From Marinifilum breve (GTDB lineage: Bacteria; Bacteroidota; Bacteroidia; Bacteroidales; Marinifilaceae), in contig NZ_QFLI01000006.1 in assembly GCF_003202155.1 (NCBI RefSeq), positions 62,001 through 126,000 on the forward strand: a stretch of 64,000 nucleotides of DNA. Direction: 5' to 3'. Numbering within the stretch: the stretch's first letter is position 1; each line of letters starts with the position of its first letter. Below are positions 45,623-56,114 of the stretch, in pieces. A program made the translations under genes and the position numbers. The notes below the pieces were generated by a model. That model was not told the DNA's origin. It saw nothing but the letters and a program-made list of their open reading frames with translations, and did not search any database.

Positions 45623-45988
45623 TTATAAATAGTTTGATTCTTCTTGCTTAAGACCTGCTGGACCTTGGTAAGTTGCGTCACCTAAGCCTAGAATTGGATA
45701 GAAAATAAAGGGTAAGAAAATCAAACCAAAGGTAAAGCCTGTACCTTTTCCAAAACTTTTAGATAAAAGATGGATCATTCTAATGGCAATTATAATGTTT
45801 ACAATTGGAATAAAAAATAATAGCAATAACCACCACCATGGTTTTCCAATGATTCTTAGCCACACAATTGTACTGTAAATTGGAATAATGCAAGCCCAAC
45901 CAGGTTGGTTTGCCTTTTCATAGGTTTTCCATGCAGATACAATCATTAATACAATCAACCCCAAATAAAAAAGTAATCCTATTGTCAT
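45623..45988 (-). CDS. Small membrane protein, DUF5684-like
   Basis: A 121-residue protein with three hydrophobic segments. The pattern KANQPGWACIIPIYSTIVWLRIIGKPWWW followed by IPIVNIIIAIRMI is the signature I associate with DUF5684 proteins, which are often annotated as signal-peptidase-like. Role unknown. It stands alone on the minus strand between ccsA and alaS. Confidence 0.7.
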   Translation of the reverse strand: MTIGLLFYLGLIVLMIVSAWKTYEKANQPGWACIIPIYSTIVWLRIIGKPWWWLLLLFFIPIVNIIIAIRMIHLLSKSFGKGTGFTFGLIFLPFIFYPILGLGDATYQGPAGLKQEESNYL

Positions 45989-46161
45989 TCTTTTAATCCT
46001 ATAATTCTCCTACTCGTTTGGCTTTTCGGATTCGCCCCGTTTATGGTTTCTGGACTCCATTAAAAAATTAGCAGGCGCGAAAGTAACAAATTAAATTATT
46101 ATGCTTGTTTACTTATTACTTGTTTTTAGAGGAAGTATTGTACTTATTGATTTCTAATTGT

Positions 46162-46195
46162 AAACAAAAACGCCGATTCAAATGAACCGACGTTT
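46162..46195 (-). terminator. Intrinsic terminator of alaS
   Basis: On the minus strand: AAACG with CGTTT at the base, an interrupted stem through GG/CC and TTCA/TGAA, then a T-rich tail. About 40 bp after the alaS stop. Confidence 0.7.
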
Positions 46196-46233
46196 CTTAT
46201 GCTGATAGCTGCAAGCTAATTGTTGACAGCTTA

Positions 46234-48867
46234 TTATCCTTCAATTTTATGAAGTACCATTTTCTTGGCAACTTCAATGGCTTGTTCCAAACCTTTAGGA
46301 TCTTTACCTCCAGCCGATGCAAAGAATGGTTGTCCACCACCACCACCTTTGATTTCTTTGGCAGCCTCACGAACAATATTTCCTGCATGCAGATCGTATT
46401 CTTTCACAAGGTTATCAGAGAACATGATGGTTAGGTTCGCTTTTCCACCCAAATCGGCACCTGTGATGAATACCAAATTATCAATTTCACCTTTTAATTG
46501 GAAAGCGATGTCTTTTAAATCAGCAGCACTTCCAACAGTTAATGGCTCAGTAATGAAATTTACATCTTTGGTTACAAAAATATTTCCTTTAAGATCATTC
46601 TTCATCACCTTTAAGCGATCCTTCATAAAGCCATCCAAATCCTTTTTCAAACCTGAATTTTCAGACATCAGGTCTTCAATGTTCTTAAGTAGGTTTTGGC
46701 TCGATTTAAATATTTTTTCAATATTTCGTAGAGTATTCAATTTGTCATTGATATATTGTTCCGCTTTATCAGCAGTGATGGCTTCAATTCTTCGAACACC
46801 AGCAGAAATAGCACCTTCAGAGATGATTTTGAACAAACCAATCTGACCTGTTGCTTCAACGTGAGTACCTCCACACAACTCTACAGAGTCATTGAATTTT
46901 ACAACACGAACTAAATCGCCATATTTCTCACCAAACAATGCCATTGCACCCATGTTGGTAGCCTCATTCATTGGAATATTGTTCTTGATTTCAACATCAA
47001 TATTCTCTCTGATTTTCTTGTTTACAATTGCTTCAACTTTAGCAATTTCTTCTTCACTTACTTTTTGGAAGTGTGAGAAGTCGAAACGCAAGTGATCAGG
47101 ATTTACCAAAGAGCCTTTCTGTTCAACGTGATCGCCTAAAACTTCGCGTAATGCATGATGCATCAAGTGAGTTGCGGTGTGGTTGTTTGCAGTAAGATTT
47201 CTTTTGCTTCCACTTACAACTGCTTTAAAAGTTGCAGTTGGATCAGTTGGCAATTCCTTAGCAAAATGAACAATCAAACCATGTTCTTTCTTGGTATCGA
47301 TAATGGAAATTTTCTGACCATTTGCTTCAATGTAACCAGTATCTCCAACCTGTCCACCACTTTCACCATAGAAAGGAGTGATGTTGAATACCATTTGGAA
47401 AGAATCTTTTCCTTTGCTAGTGATTTTTCTGTAGCGAGTAATTCTTACATCTGTGCTTAGGTAATCGTAACCAACGAATTCCTCAACATCATCTTTTAAA
47501 AGCTCAACCCAGTCGCCAGTATCAACCGAAGTTGCCGAACGAGATCTGTTTTTCTGAGCTTCCATTTCAATATTAAACTCCTTGCGATTTACAACCAAAT
47601 CTTGCTCTTTCAGAATCAATTCGGTCAAATCCAATGGGAATCCGTAAGTATCATATAATTCAAAAGCTAACTTACCAGGAACAACCTTAAAATCGTCAGC
47701 TTTGGTTTTTTCAATAATTTGATCTAGCAATTTAATACCATTCTCAAGAGTTCTTAAGAATGAGTTTTCTTCTTCCTTAACTACTTTTTCAATCAAAGTT
47801 TGTTGTTTTATCAACTCAGGGAAGTGTTGTCCCATTACTTCAATCAAAACAGGAATCAATCGATACATGAATGGATCCTTGAATCCAAGGAAGGTATATC
47901 CGTAACGAACTGCTCTACGAAGAATACGACGAATTACATATCCAGCCTTGTTGTTTGATGGTAATTGTCCATCAGTAATCGCAAATGCGATTGTTCTGAT
48001 ATGGTCGGCAATCACGCGAAGAGCAATGTCAATTTCTTCATCTTTTCCATATTCTTTACCACCCATTTTAGCAATGGTCTGAATAATTGGTTGGAAAACA
48101 TCGGTATCGTAATTCGAAGTTTTTCCCTGCATTGCCATACACAAACGCTCAAACCCCATTCCTGTATCAACATGCTGATGAGGAAGAGACTCTAGAGAAC
48201 CATCCGCCTTACGGTTGAATTGCATAAATACAAGGTTCCAAATCTCAATTACTTGTGGGTGATCCATATTTACAAGATCTCTACCTGAAGTAATTTTTCT
48301 TTCTTCATCACTTCTTAAGTCGATGTGAATTTCAGAACAAGGGCCACAAGGACCTTGATCACCCATTTCCCAGAAGTTATCTTTTTTATTACCGTTAATA
48401 ATATGATCTTCCGGAAGATATTTCATCCAATATCCAGCAGCTTCATCATCACGATCCAATTTATCGTCGGCGCTACCTTCAAATACAGACGCGTATAAAC
48501 GATCTGTTGGCAATTTATAAACTTCAGTTAAAAGTTCCCAAGCCCAGTCAATGGCTTCTTTTTTAAAGTAATCACCAAACGACCAGTTTCCTAACATCTC
48601 AAACATAGTGTGATGATAGGTGTCGTGTCCTACTTCTTCAAGATCGTTGTGTTTTCCTGAAACACGAAGACATTTCTGAGAGTTGGCAATTCTGTTATAT
48701 TTTACTGGTGAGTTACCAAGAAAGATATCCTTAAATTGGTTCATACCTGCATTGGTAAACATCAATGTAGGATCATCTTTAATTACCATCGGTGCCGATG
48801 AAACGATTTTATGTTGCTTTGAATTAAAAAAATCCAAAAATGCTTGTCTGATTTCGCTTGAATTCAT
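46234..48867 (-). CDS. alaS: Alanyl-tRNA synthetase
   Basis: An 877-residue class II aminoacyl-tRNA synthetase. It has the class II motif 1 region near the N-terminus ([16 protein letters not shown]), [27 protein letters not shown], the editing-domain zinc/His motif [13 protein letters not shown] and [13 protein letters not shown], and the C-terminal oligomerisation domain ending in [16 protein letters not shown]. Full length; ATG at 48867. Divergent from the M23 peptidase gene. Confidence 0.98.
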   Translation of the reverse strand: MNSSEIRQAFLDFFNSKQHKIVSSAPMVIKDDPTLMFTNAGMNQFKDIFLGNSPVKYNRIANSQKCLRVSGKHNDLEEVGHDTYHHTMFEMLGNWSFGDYFKKEAIDWAWELLTEVYKLPTDRLYASVFEGSADDKLDRDDEAAGYWMKYLPEDHIINGNKKDNFWEMGDQGPCGPCSEIHIDLRSDEERKITSGRDLVNMDHPQVIEIWNLVFMQFNRKADGSLESLPHQHVDTGMGFERLCMAMQGKTSNYDTDVFQPIIQTIAKMGGKEYGKDEEIDIALRVIADHIRTIAFAITDGQLPSNNKAGYVIRRILRRAVRYGYTFLGFKDPFMYRLIPVLIEVMGQHFPELIKQQTLIEKVVKEEENSFLRTLENGIKLLDQIIEKTKADDFKVVPGKLAFELYDTYGFPLDLTELILKEQDLVVNRKEFNIEMEAQKNRSRSATSVDTGDWVELLKDDVEEFVGYDYLSTDVRITRYRKITSKGKDSFQMVFNITPFYGESGGQVGDTGYIEANGQKISIIDTKKEHGLIVHFAKELPTDPTATFKAVVSGSKRNLTANNHTATHLMHHALREVLGDHVEQKGSLVNPDHLRFDFSHFQKVSEEEIAKVEAIVNKKIRENIDVEIKNNIPMNEATNMGAMALFGEKYGDLVRVVKFNDSVELCGGTHVEATGQIGLFKIISEGAISAGVRRIEAITADKAEQYINDKLNTLRNIEKIFKSSQNLLKNIEDLMSENSGLKKDLDGFMKDRLKVMKNDLKGNIFVTKDVNFITEPLTVGSAADLKDIAFQLKGEIDNLVFITGADLGGKANLTIMFSDNLVKEYDLHAGNIVREAAKEIKGGGGGQPFFASAGGKDPKGLEQAIEVAKKMVLHKIEG

Positions 48868-48998
48868 GAGTCTATTATGTTTTAAATAGATGAGATTTCG
48901 TTACTTAGCTTGCAAAGTTAGATTAATTCCTTAATTTTGTTGACTTAAATGAGCAAAAATTTAGACTTTTTCTGCAAAAATTAACCTAAAAGTATTAG

Positions 48999-49967
48999 AT
49001 GGCGAAAACAAAGTATCAGTTTAACCCTGAGTCTGTTAGCTACGAAAAGGTAGAAATTAATTTTAAGACACGCTTAGTCAATGTTCTTAAGCATATGGCT
49101 TCCAGTTCAGTACTCGCTATTTTTATGGTTGTGGTATTGTTCTATTTCTTCGGTTCACCCAAGGAAAGATCATTGGAAAGAGAAAATCAGAGATTAATAA
49201 ATCAATACAGTTTATTAAATACGAAACTTCAACAGGTTCAAACCGTTCTGAGTGATTTAGAGCAAAGAGATGATAATATCTACCGTGTTATTTTCGAAGC
49301 AGAACCGATTCATTCAAATATCCGTAGAGCAGGTTTTGGTGGGGTAAATCGTTACAAGCATCTAGAGAGTATGGATAATGCTGAGCTTGTAATTTCAACC
49401 ACAAAAAAACTAGATCAGGTTGCAAAATCATTGTATGTTCAAACCAAATCATATGATGATGTTGAGGAAATGGTAAAGAATAAGTTTAAAATGCTTTCGG
49501 CAATTCCTGCAATAATGCCACTAGCAATAAAGGATTTTGGACGTATCTCAGCAGGTTATGGTTGGAGAATTCATCCAATTTATAAAACCCGTAAATTTCA
49601 TGATGGTATGGACTTTACAGGAAAGATTGGAACTCCGATTTATGCAACTGGCGATGGAGTTGTTAAAACTGTGAGAAAAGAGAGGGGATATGGTAAGAAA
49701 ATTGTGATTGATCATGGTTATGGATATACAACCATTTATGCTCACTTGGATAGTTACAGGGTAAGAAGAGGACAAAAGGTAAAACGTGGAGAAATTATAG
49801 GAGAACTTGGAAATACAGGTATTTCAACGGGACCTCACCTACATTATGAAGTACGAAAGGGAAGAAAAACATTAAATCCAATTAACTACTATTTTAATGA
49901 CATTACAGCAGAGGAGTACGACCAAATGGTTGCATATGCTGAAAACACTGGTCAAACAATGGATTAA
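48999..49967 (+). CDS. M23 family peptidase (murein endopeptidase-like)
   Basis: A 322-residue protein with one membrane helix (about 36-51), then a coiled coil (about 55-95) and a C-terminal LytM/M23 domain. Zinc ligands are visible: His and Asp in FHDGMDF, and the HLHYEV pair (PHLHYEVRKG) near the end. It should hydrolyse peptidoglycan cross-links or act as a division-associated factor. The domain order matches the Bacteroidota M23 protein often encoded next to alaS and a MerR gene. Confidence 0.92.
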   Translation: MAKTKYQFNPESVSYEKVEINFKTRLVNVLKHMASSSVLAIFMVVVLFYFFGSPKERSLERENQRLINQYSLLNTKLQQVQTVLSDLEQRDDNIYRVIFEAEPIHSNIRRAGFGGVNRYKHLESMDNAELVISTTKKLDQVAKSLYVQTKSYDDVEEMVKNKFKMLSAIPAIMPLAIKDFGRISAGYGWRIHPIYKTRKFHDGMDFTGKIGTPIYATGDGVVKTVRKERGYGKKIVIDHGYGYTTIYAHLDSYRVRRGQKVKRGEIIGELGNTGISTGPHLHYEVRKGRKTLNPINYYFNDITAEEYDQMVAYAENTGQTMD

Positions 49968-50000
49968 TTCTACCGACAAAAATAATGAGAACATAAAAAG

Positions 50001-50030
50001 TGGCACGGAAAAATTTATTCCGTGCCATTT
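50001..50030 (+). terminator. Intrinsic terminator of the M23 gene
   Basis: A 10-bp perfect stem (TGGCACGGAA with TTCCGTGCCA), a 7-base loop and the tail TTTTATTTATT. Confidence 0.85.
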
Positions 50031-50115
50031 TATTTATTACTTTAGTTAATAATTTATTCCCATTTACTTAGCTTTCCCTAATTAAATGAAAGCGTAAGAT
50101 TTAAAATTAATCGAC

Positions 50116-50451
50116 GTGCCTTACAAAGAGAAGAAAATAGAAAAGCTTTATTATTCAATTGGTGAAGTTGCTGATATGTTTAAGGTAAATACTTCCTTAA
50201 TCAGATATTGGGAAAAGGAATTTGATATCATTAAGCCAAAGAAAAATAAGAAGGGAAATCGATTTTTCACTCAGGGCGATATTGAAAATTTTCATTTGAT
50301 TTTCCATTTGGTAAAAGAACGGGGAATGACTCTAAAGGGAGCCAAGCAAAAACTCAAAGAGAACAAAGAGGATACGGAAAATAATTTTACTGTTGTATCC
50401 CGTTTGCAAGAGATCAAAGATCTGTTGTTGGAAATCAAAGATGCATTATAA
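50116..50451 (+). CDS. MerR family transcriptional regulator
   Basis: A 111-residue regulator. A MerR winged-helix domain begins at about residue 11: YYSIGEVADMFKVNTSLIRYWEKEF, followed by the wing NRFFTQGDIENF. A short helical tail makes the dimer coiled coil; there is no effector domain. GTG start at 50116, chosen because it gives the usual lead-in KKIEKLYYSIGEVA. It is followed by the nif3-like gene in the same direction. Confidence 0.9.
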   Translation: MPYKEKKIEKLYYSIGEVADMFKVNTSLIRYWEKEFDIIKPKKNKKGNRFFTQGDIENFHLIFHLVKERGMTLKGAKQKLKENKEDTENNFTVVSRLQEIKDLLLEIKDAL

Positions 50452-50470
50452 TCATTAAAACTTATTAGAA

Positions 50471-51565
50471 TTGAAAGTACGGGATATTATTTCGTCTATA
50501 GAAGAGGTTGCGCCATTATCGTACCAGGAATCGTATGATAATGCCGGACTTATAGTGGGAGAATACAATCAAGAGGTTAGTGGCATTTTAATCTGTCTTG
50601 ATGTAATTGAAACTGTTATTGAAGAAGCAATTCAAAAAGGAGCGAATCTTATTATTGCCCATCATCCGATTGTATTTAAAGGCTTAAAAAGATTTAATGG
50701 AACGAACTATGTTGAGCGAACTGTAATGATGGCCATTAAGAATAACATTGCCATTTATTCAGCACATACCAATATAGATTCCGTTCGTGGTGGAGTTAGT
50801 GAGAGAATTTGCGATTTAATTGGCTTGCAAAATAAGAAGGTTTTATCTCCAGTTGGAGAGGATCTTAAGAAATTAGTAACATTTGTTCCTAATGATCATG
50901 CACAAAAGGTGAGAGAAGCTCTTTTTAATGCGGGAGCTGGCAGTATTGGTAATTACGATTCGTGTAGCTTTAATGTAGAAGGAGAGGGAACTTTTCGAGG
51001 TGGAGAAGAAACAAATCCTTATGTGGGAGAAAAAGGAAAGCTAAATTTCGAGAAAGAAGTAAGGATAGAAACTATTTTTCCGAAGCATTTAAAAGGAAAA
51101 GTTGTGGGAGCCATGCTAAATGCTCATCCATATGAAGAGGTTGCCTATGATATTTATTCTCTCGACAATAATAATCCTCAAGTGGGATTAGGAATGATAG
51201 GAGAATTGGAAGGTGAAGAAAATACGATCGAATTTTTGAAAAGAATTAAAGAAATATTCGGTTGTGGTTGTATCAGATATACCAATATTAATAAGGAAAA
51301 GATTAAAAAAGTAGCTGTTTGTGGCGGAAGCGGAAGTTTTTTATTGAGAAATGCCATATCAGCCAAAGCCGATATATTTGTTACGGGAGACTTTAAATAT
51401 CACGAGTTTTTTGATGCTGAAGACAAATTAATAATTGCCGATATTGGACATTATGAAAGTGAACAGTTTACTCGAGATATTTTTTATGAGATAGTTACAA
51501 AAAAATTACCTAACTTTGCGGTTCATATTTCTGAGATAAATTCGAATCCAATAAATTATTTGTAA
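50471..51565 (+). CDS. Nif3-like dinuclear metal protein (GTP cyclohydrolase 1 type 2 family)
   Basis: A 364-residue member of the NIF3/YqfO family. It shows the N-terminal YQESYDNAGLIVG, the metal site AHHPIVFKGLKRF, SAHTNIDSVRGGV, and the C-terminal half HPYEEVAYDIYSL with GDFKYHEFFDAED and DIGHYESE. The inserted PII-like middle domain (about 135-235) marks the long YqfO form. Starts with TTG at 50471, directly before KVRDIIS; no suitable ATG is near. The zinc-ribbon coiled-coil gene follows after 4 bp, a pairing common in Bacteroidota. Confidence 0.92.
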   Translation: MKVRDIISSIEEVAPLSYQESYDNAGLIVGEYNQEVSGILICLDVIETVIEEAIQKGANLIIAHHPIVFKGLKRFNGTNYVERTVMMAIKNNIAIYSAHTNIDSVRGGVSERICDLIGLQNKKVLSPVGEDLKKLVTFVPNDHAQKVREALFNAGAGSIGNYDSCSFNVEGEGTFRGGEETNPYVGEKGKLNFEKEVRIETIFPKHLKGKVVGAMLNAHPYEEVAYDIYSLDNNNPQVGLGMIGELEGEENTIEFLKRIKEIFGCGCIRYTNINKEKIKKVAVCGGSGSFLLRNAISAKADIFVTGDFKYHEFFDAEDKLIIADIGHYESEQFTRDIFYEIVTKKLPNFAVHISEINSNPINYL

Positions 51566-51569
51566 ACAT

Positions 51570-52406
51570 ATGACAACACAAGATCCAAAAGCTTCAGATT
51601 TTAAGGATATTTCAGTTGAAGAAAAATTACGTACGTTGTACGAAATGCAATCTGTTGATTCTGAGGTAGACCAAATTAGAACGCTAAGAGGGGAGCTTCC
51701 TTTGGAAGTGCAGGACTTGGAAGATGAGATTGCCGGACTTGATACCAGAATCGAAAATCTAAATAACGAGGTAAAAGAACTTGTCGACACGATTGCTAAG
51801 AAAAAGCAAGAGATTAAAGAAGCTGGTTTGTTAATTAAAAAGTACGAAGCTCAGCAGATGAATGTTCGCAATAACCGTGAGTTTGATTCTATTTCTAAGG
51901 AAATTGAATTCCAAAACCTTGAAATTGAACTATGCGAAAAGCGTATCAAGGAGTTTACTGCGGAAATGGGTAACAAAAAAGCTTTAATCGAAAATTCAGA
52001 AGCTATTTTTGCTGATAAAAAAGCTGATTTGGAATCTAAAAAAGGCGAGTTGGATGAGATCGTTTCTGAGACACAAAAAGAGGAAGAAAAGTTGATGGAT
52101 AAGTCTGAGTCTTTCAAAAATAAAATTGAAGAGAGACTTTTAACAGCATATTCAAGAATTCGCTCGAACGCAAGAAACGGATTAGCAGTGGTTACTGTTG
52201 AGCGTGATGCATGTGGAGGTTGTTTTAATAAGATTCCACCACAGCGTCAAATGGACATCCGTTCTCGTAAAAAGATTATCGTTTGTGAGTATTGCGGACG
52301 TATTTTAGTTGACCGTTACATTTGCGATTACGATCACAGTCTTGAGGAAGCAGATAAAGCTGCAGCTGCTGCTAAGCCAAAAAGAAGAACTCGTAAAAAA
52401 GAATAG
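51570..52406 (+). CDS. Coiled-coil protein with C-terminal zinc ribbon (C4-type)
   Basis: A 278-residue soluble protein. A long coiled coil (about 15-200) ends in a four-cysteine zinc ribbon: CGGCFNKIPP and CEYCGRILV. It belongs to the C4-type zinc ribbon group (CT398/DUF164-like). The role is not settled; in other bacteria relatives are linked to flagellar or nucleic-acid functions. Lys/Ala-rich tail. It is 4 bp after the nif3-like gene. Confidence 0.88.
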   Translation: MTTQDPKASDFKDISVEEKLRTLYEMQSVDSEVDQIRTLRGELPLEVQDLEDEIAGLDTRIENLNNEVKELVDTIAKKKQEIKEAGLLIKKYEAQQMNVRNNREFDSISKEIEFQNLEIELCEKRIKEFTAEMGNKKALIENSEAIFADKKADLESKKGELDEIVSETQKEEEKLMDKSESFKNKIEERLLTAYSRIRSNARNGLAVVTVERDACGGCFNKIPPQRQMDIRSRKKIIVCEYCGRILVDRYICDYDHSLEEADKAAAAAKPKRRTRKKE

Positions 52407-52427
52407 TACGATTTTGAAAAATATAGA

Positions 52428-52461
52428 AACGGTTATCTTTATGAAGGTAACCGTTTTTTAT
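52428..52461 (+). terminator. Intrinsic terminator
   Basis: An 11-base stem (AAACGGTTATC with GGTAACCGTTT, one mismatch-type pair), a 7-base loop and a T-rich tail, just after the zinc-ribbon gene. Confidence 0.87.
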
Positions 52462-52477
52462 TATAGCATATTGTAAT

Positions 52478-52807
52478 ATGAATATTTCAGATTATAAAGA
52501 ACTGCAGAGCTTGAAGGATAAGCGAGAATCGTTTTATATTTATTTTTCAGCTCCCAATTGCGGCGTTTGCGAGGTGTTACAACCTAAATTGGAGGAATTG
52601 TTCCAGAATAATTTTGACAAATTAAAAGCATATCATATAAATACTGCCATGCAGCCAGATATTGCTGCTCAGGAAGGTTTGTACACGAACCCTTCGTTAC
52701 TGGTTTTTATTGGCGGACAAGAAGTTTTAAGAAGAAGTAGGGCGATTGGCTTGGATGAGGTTTATGAAGCCTTAAATCGATATTATAACATGTTTTTTAA
52801 AGAATAA
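52478..52807 (+). CDS. Thioredoxin-like protein
   Basis: A 109-residue cytoplasmic thioredoxin-fold protein. The active site is CGVC within FSAPNCGVCEVLQPKLEEL, and the cis-Pro region is TNPSLLVFIGGQEVLRRS. Slightly shorter than thioredoxin 1 and with a non-classical CxxC, so it is probably a specialised thiol protein. Confidence 0.9.
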   Translation: MNISDYKELQSLKDKRESFYIYFSAPNCGVCEVLQPKLEELFQNNFDKLKAYHINTAMQPDIAAQEGLYTNPSLLVFIGGQEVLRRSRAIGLDEVYEALNRYYNMFFKE

Positions 52808-52808
52808 A

Positions 52809-52842
52809 AAATGCCAGTAATTCAATTACTGGCATTTCTTTT
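52809..52842. terminator. Bidirectional intrinsic terminator
   Basis: A long perfect stem (AAATGCCAGTAAT with ATTACTGGCATTT), short loop, and T-rich tails in both directions. It separates the convergent thioredoxin and CoA-binding genes. Confidence 0.88.
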
Positions 52843-52853
52843 AAGGTCTTGTT

Positions 52854-53225
52854 CTAATATACTCCTGTATTCAACATCACCAATGGACATGCTTCTTCGG
52901 TTTCAATACCGTGAGCATTTGCTTTTTTATAAAATTCCGGATTTTCAGTTCCAGGAGGGAAAATAATTCTTTCTGGTTTTAATCCAATAATATAATCATG
53001 AAATGACTCCAGGTTTTTAGGAGAAAGATAAATTGCTATGGTTTGCACTTTAGCTTCACACGGTTTTCCTGTTTGGATTTGTACATCAGAGATTACTCCT
53101 TCCTTGATTCCTACTGCTACAGTTTCAATATTGTGCTTTCGAAGAAGTTTTACACATTTATTTGAGTATCGATCATCATTTGTGCTCGCACCAAGTACGA
53201 GTGTTTTTCCTGTATTTTGCATCAT
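52854..53225 (-). CDS. CoA-binding domain protein (YccU-like)
   Basis: A 123-residue Rossmann-fold protein of the CoA-binding (YccU) group. The start KTLVLGASTNDDRYSNKCVKLLRKHN has the nucleotide loop; LKPERIIFPPGTENPE and CPLVMLNTGVY close the fold. The family's cellular role is not known. Confidence 0.85.
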   Translation of the reverse strand: MMQNTGKTLVLGASTNDDRYSNKCVKLLRKHNIETVAVGIKEGVISDVQIQTGKPCEAKVQTIAIYLSPKNLESFHDYIIGLKPERIIFPPGTENPEFYKKANAHGIETEEACPLVMLNTGVY

Positions 53226-53325
53226 AAAATATTTATATATCTCTATGTAATAAATATAGTGAAATAGCTTATATATTTTGAAAAGTTATAAATAGTTATT
53301 AGCTATGTGTTGGTAATTATTGACA

Positions 53326-56103
53326 TTAATAATCATCCTTAGCATTGCCAAAAAGCTTAAAATTATAGGTTATTGTAAAAATTGGTCTGGCAAAAATAGA
53401 CATTTTGTAACCGTTAACTTTTTCGCCTTCAGTCCTAAAGAATATGTTATACGTATTTTGGCGTCCTAGAACATTGTAAACCGCTATTGTCCAGGAACTG
53501 TGATTTAATTTTTTAGCTACCAGGTTACCATTTAGTGTTGCTGCAACATCCAACCTTAAATAATCAGGCATTCTCATTGAATTACGATTTGAGTAGTAAA
53601 CTCTATCTGTATTAGCAAAATTATAATACGCTAAAGGGGCGGTAAATGGTCGTCCGGTACTATAGGCAAAGTTTGTTGAAACATTTATTCTCCTGTTTAA
53701 TTTGTAATTGGCAACAAATTTAAAATCGTGCGGTTTATCGTAGTTTGCAGGAAAATACTCGCCATTGTTAACACGTTCCTCGTCAAATTGACTATTTATT
53801 TTATGATGTATTCTAGAATATGTATAATTAATCCAACCAGTTAACTTTCCGGTTTTCTTTTGAAACATCAATTCAATTCCATATGCTTTACCTTCGCCAT
53901 TTAATACATCGGTCTCTAAATGTTCGTTCATCACTAATCGTGCACCTCCTTTATAATCTAGAATATTATTCAGTCTTTTGTAGTAGGTTTCAATTGATGC
54001 TTCCAAGCTTTTTTGTCGCATTGTTTTATAAAGGCCAAGGGAATATTGTTTGCTCTTTTGTGGTTTTAAATACTTGTCACTAAGTTTCCAAATATCGGTA
54101 GGAGTCATCGATGCTGTATTTGAAATTTTCTGAATGTATTGACTCATTTCGTTATAGCTTGCTTTCAAAGAGCTGTTTAATCCTAGTCTTATGTTGGTTG
54201 AAATTCTTATCTCCGGGGATGAATACGTAGTTATAAAACCAGATTTGTGATTGGTAACTCCTTCTAAAGATTGCAAATTTCTAGCTTGTCCGCTTCTATA
54301 ATTGTATTCTGTTTTTGGTCCTAAATTTCCATAAAATGAATATCTAAGACCTAAGGATAAAGACATGAAATGTGAAATTTCAAATTCATCGCTAATATAC
54401 GCAGCAAGTTCTAAAGCTTGTTCGTCTTCCAGTTTTCTTGGGCTTACTAATGATTGTTGATTACTTGGTTTCTGATGGCCAGGTGAAAGATCATAGTATA
54501 TAGAGTTGATTCCAAAATCAAATTTATGATTTTTACCAGATAAATAAGAAAAATCAGAATTGAATAAGTATTGATTGAAATTATAGTCTATTGAATAGGA
54601 TAAGCTAGGTTCTTTTCGATATTCGGTTGTATATGCATATTTACTATACGCAGCAGAGTAGGTGGAAAATAACTTAGGACTAAAAATATGTTTCCATTTT
54701 AAAGTTGACGCTACGGAGTTGTAATCGAATTTATCTTCAAGATGATAATCGAATTTATCGTAACTATAGTATCCAGATAAGTATATACTATTTTTATCGT
54801 TTAAGTCCCATGAAAAGTTTCCTTGTAAATCGTGAAAATTGGCACTGCTTTTCTTAAGTTTTGAATCGTTTAAAAGTTTTAAAACCCAATCGGAATAGGT
54901 TGTTCGACCAGCTATTATAAATGAACTTTTATTTTTTTTAAGTGGTCCTTCTATTGTGATTCGGCCAAATACGGGACTAATACCGCCATTTACCTTTAAG
55001 TTTTTTCTGTTACCATCTTTTAAACTCAAATCCATAACCGAAGAAGATCTGCCTCCATATTTTGCAGGAATTCCACTTTTATATAGGGTAATGTCTTTTA
55101 TTATATCAGAATTAAAACCAGAGAAAAAACCAAAGAAATGTGAGGTGTTATTGATAGGAGCTTGGTTAAGTAAAACCAAATTTTGATCTGTGTTTCCACC
55201 TCTTACATTAAAACCACTTGAAGCTTCACCTACACTTTGGACTCCAGGTAAAAGTAAAGTACTTTTAATAATATCTGCTTCACCCATTCCAAGAGGTAAT
55301 TGTTTTAGTGTTTTAACTGATATTTTATCCATTCCCATTCTTAAATTACGGATTGGATCTTCTGTTTTAGCAGTCACAATCACCTCCTTTAAGGAGGTTG
55401 GTTTACTTTTCATCTCAACATTAAGCTTTCCATCTGAATGTATAATGATGTTACGAAAAGTAGTTTTCATTCCAACGGATCGATATTCAACACGGTATTT
55501 ACCAACAGGAATGTTTATTGAATATTGACCGTATTGATTAGTAACTGTACCTTTTTTTAAACTACTAAAATAAACCACAGTTCCAATAAGAGGCTCTCCA
55601 CTTTCAAAGTCGGTTATCTTGCCACCAAAAGTTGAATTGATTTTTTTAGGATTGTGTGCTCTGTCACCAATTGTGAAAAATTGATACTCAATGCTTATTT
55701 TATTAGTAGTTGTTTTTTTAACGATTGGTGAAGTGTAAATCGAAGAATCTATAATAATTGTATTGTTTTTTGAAAGGAAACTTTTGTAATCTTTAGCATA
55801 GTTAGTTTTTATCTGGTAATCTTTTGTGAAAATTACATTTTTACCATTAATAATTTTATAATTTAAATTACTTTGTGTTCCCAGCCATTTTATAACTTCC
55901 GTGATATCTTCCCTATTGAAATTTGGATTCAAATGAATTTTTGGAATCCATTCAGGTTTATAATAAAATTGAAAATTAGATTTATTTTCTAATTCATTTA
56001 CAACGTCATCGAATGAAATTGAATCTTTTTGAAGTGTAATTGATTGTCCTGCTGCATTAATGTGGAACAATACAAGTAGTGTGAAGGTTATGAATCTACG
56101 CAT
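53326..56103 (-). CDS. TonB-dependent receptor with STN and CarboxypepD_reg domains
   Basis: A 925-residue outer-membrane receptor. Signal peptide ends near NAAGQ. An STN (secretin/TonB short N-terminal) domain lies at about 22-95, a carboxypeptidase regulatory-like beta domain at about 155-235, the plug at about 245-375 (GFNVRGGNTDQNLVLLNQAPI), and a 22-strand-type barrel to the end. It takes up an unknown ligand with TonB energy. STN-bearing receptors are often controlled through FecR-type anti-sigma factors, but none is in the window. Upstream on the same strand is a 236-residue exported protein; divergently transcribed are a DUF4249 gene and a plug-like gene. Confidence 0.9.
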   Translation of the reverse strand: MRRFITFTLLVLFHINAAGQSITLQKDSISFDDVVNELENKSNFQFYYKPEWIPKIHLNPNFNREDITEVIKWLGTQSNLNYKIINGKNVIFTKDYQIKTNYAKDYKSFLSKNNTIIIDSSIYTSPIVKKTTTNKISIEYQFFTIGDRAHNPKKINSTFGGKITDFESGEPLIGTVVYFSSLKKGTVTNQYGQYSINIPVGKYRVEYRSVGMKTTFRNIIIHSDGKLNVEMKSKPTSLKEVIVTAKTEDPIRNLRMGMDKISVKTLKQLPLGMGEADIIKSTLLLPGVQSVGEASSGFNVRGGNTDQNLVLLNQAPINNTSHFFGFFSGFNSDIIKDITLYKSGIPAKYGGRSSSVMDLSLKDGNRKNLKVNGGISPVFGRITIEGPLKKNKSSFIIAGRTTYSDWVLKLLNDSKLKKSSANFHDLQGNFSWDLNDKNSIYLSGYYSYDKFDYHLEDKFDYNSVASTLKWKHIFSPKLFSTYSAAYSKYAYTTEYRKEPSLSYSIDYNFNQYLFNSDFSYLSGKNHKFDFGINSIYYDLSPGHQKPSNQQSLVSPRKLEDEQALELAAYISDEFEISHFMSLSLGLRYSFYGNLGPKTEYNYRSGQARNLQSLEGVTNHKSGFITTYSSPEIRISTNIRLGLNSSLKASYNEMSQYIQKISNTASMTPTDIWKLSDKYLKPQKSKQYSLGLYKTMRQKSLEASIETYYKRLNNILDYKGGARLVMNEHLETDVLNGEGKAYGIELMFQKKTGKLTGWINYTYSRIHHKINSQFDEERVNNGEYFPANYDKPHDFKFVANYKLNRRINVSTNFAYSTGRPFTAPLAYYNFANTDRVYYSNRNSMRMPDYLRLDVAATLNGNLVAKKLNHSSWTIAVYNVLGRQNTYNIFFRTEGEKVNGYKMSIFARPIFTITYNFKLFGNAKDDY

Positions 56104-56114
56104 TTGTTTTGAGT

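Noticed and set aside
46265-46846. A 193-codon plus-strand frame inside alaS.
   Set aside because: Antisense shadow of alaS, whose full-length protein is unmistakable; no RBS, signal or domain in the antisense frame.
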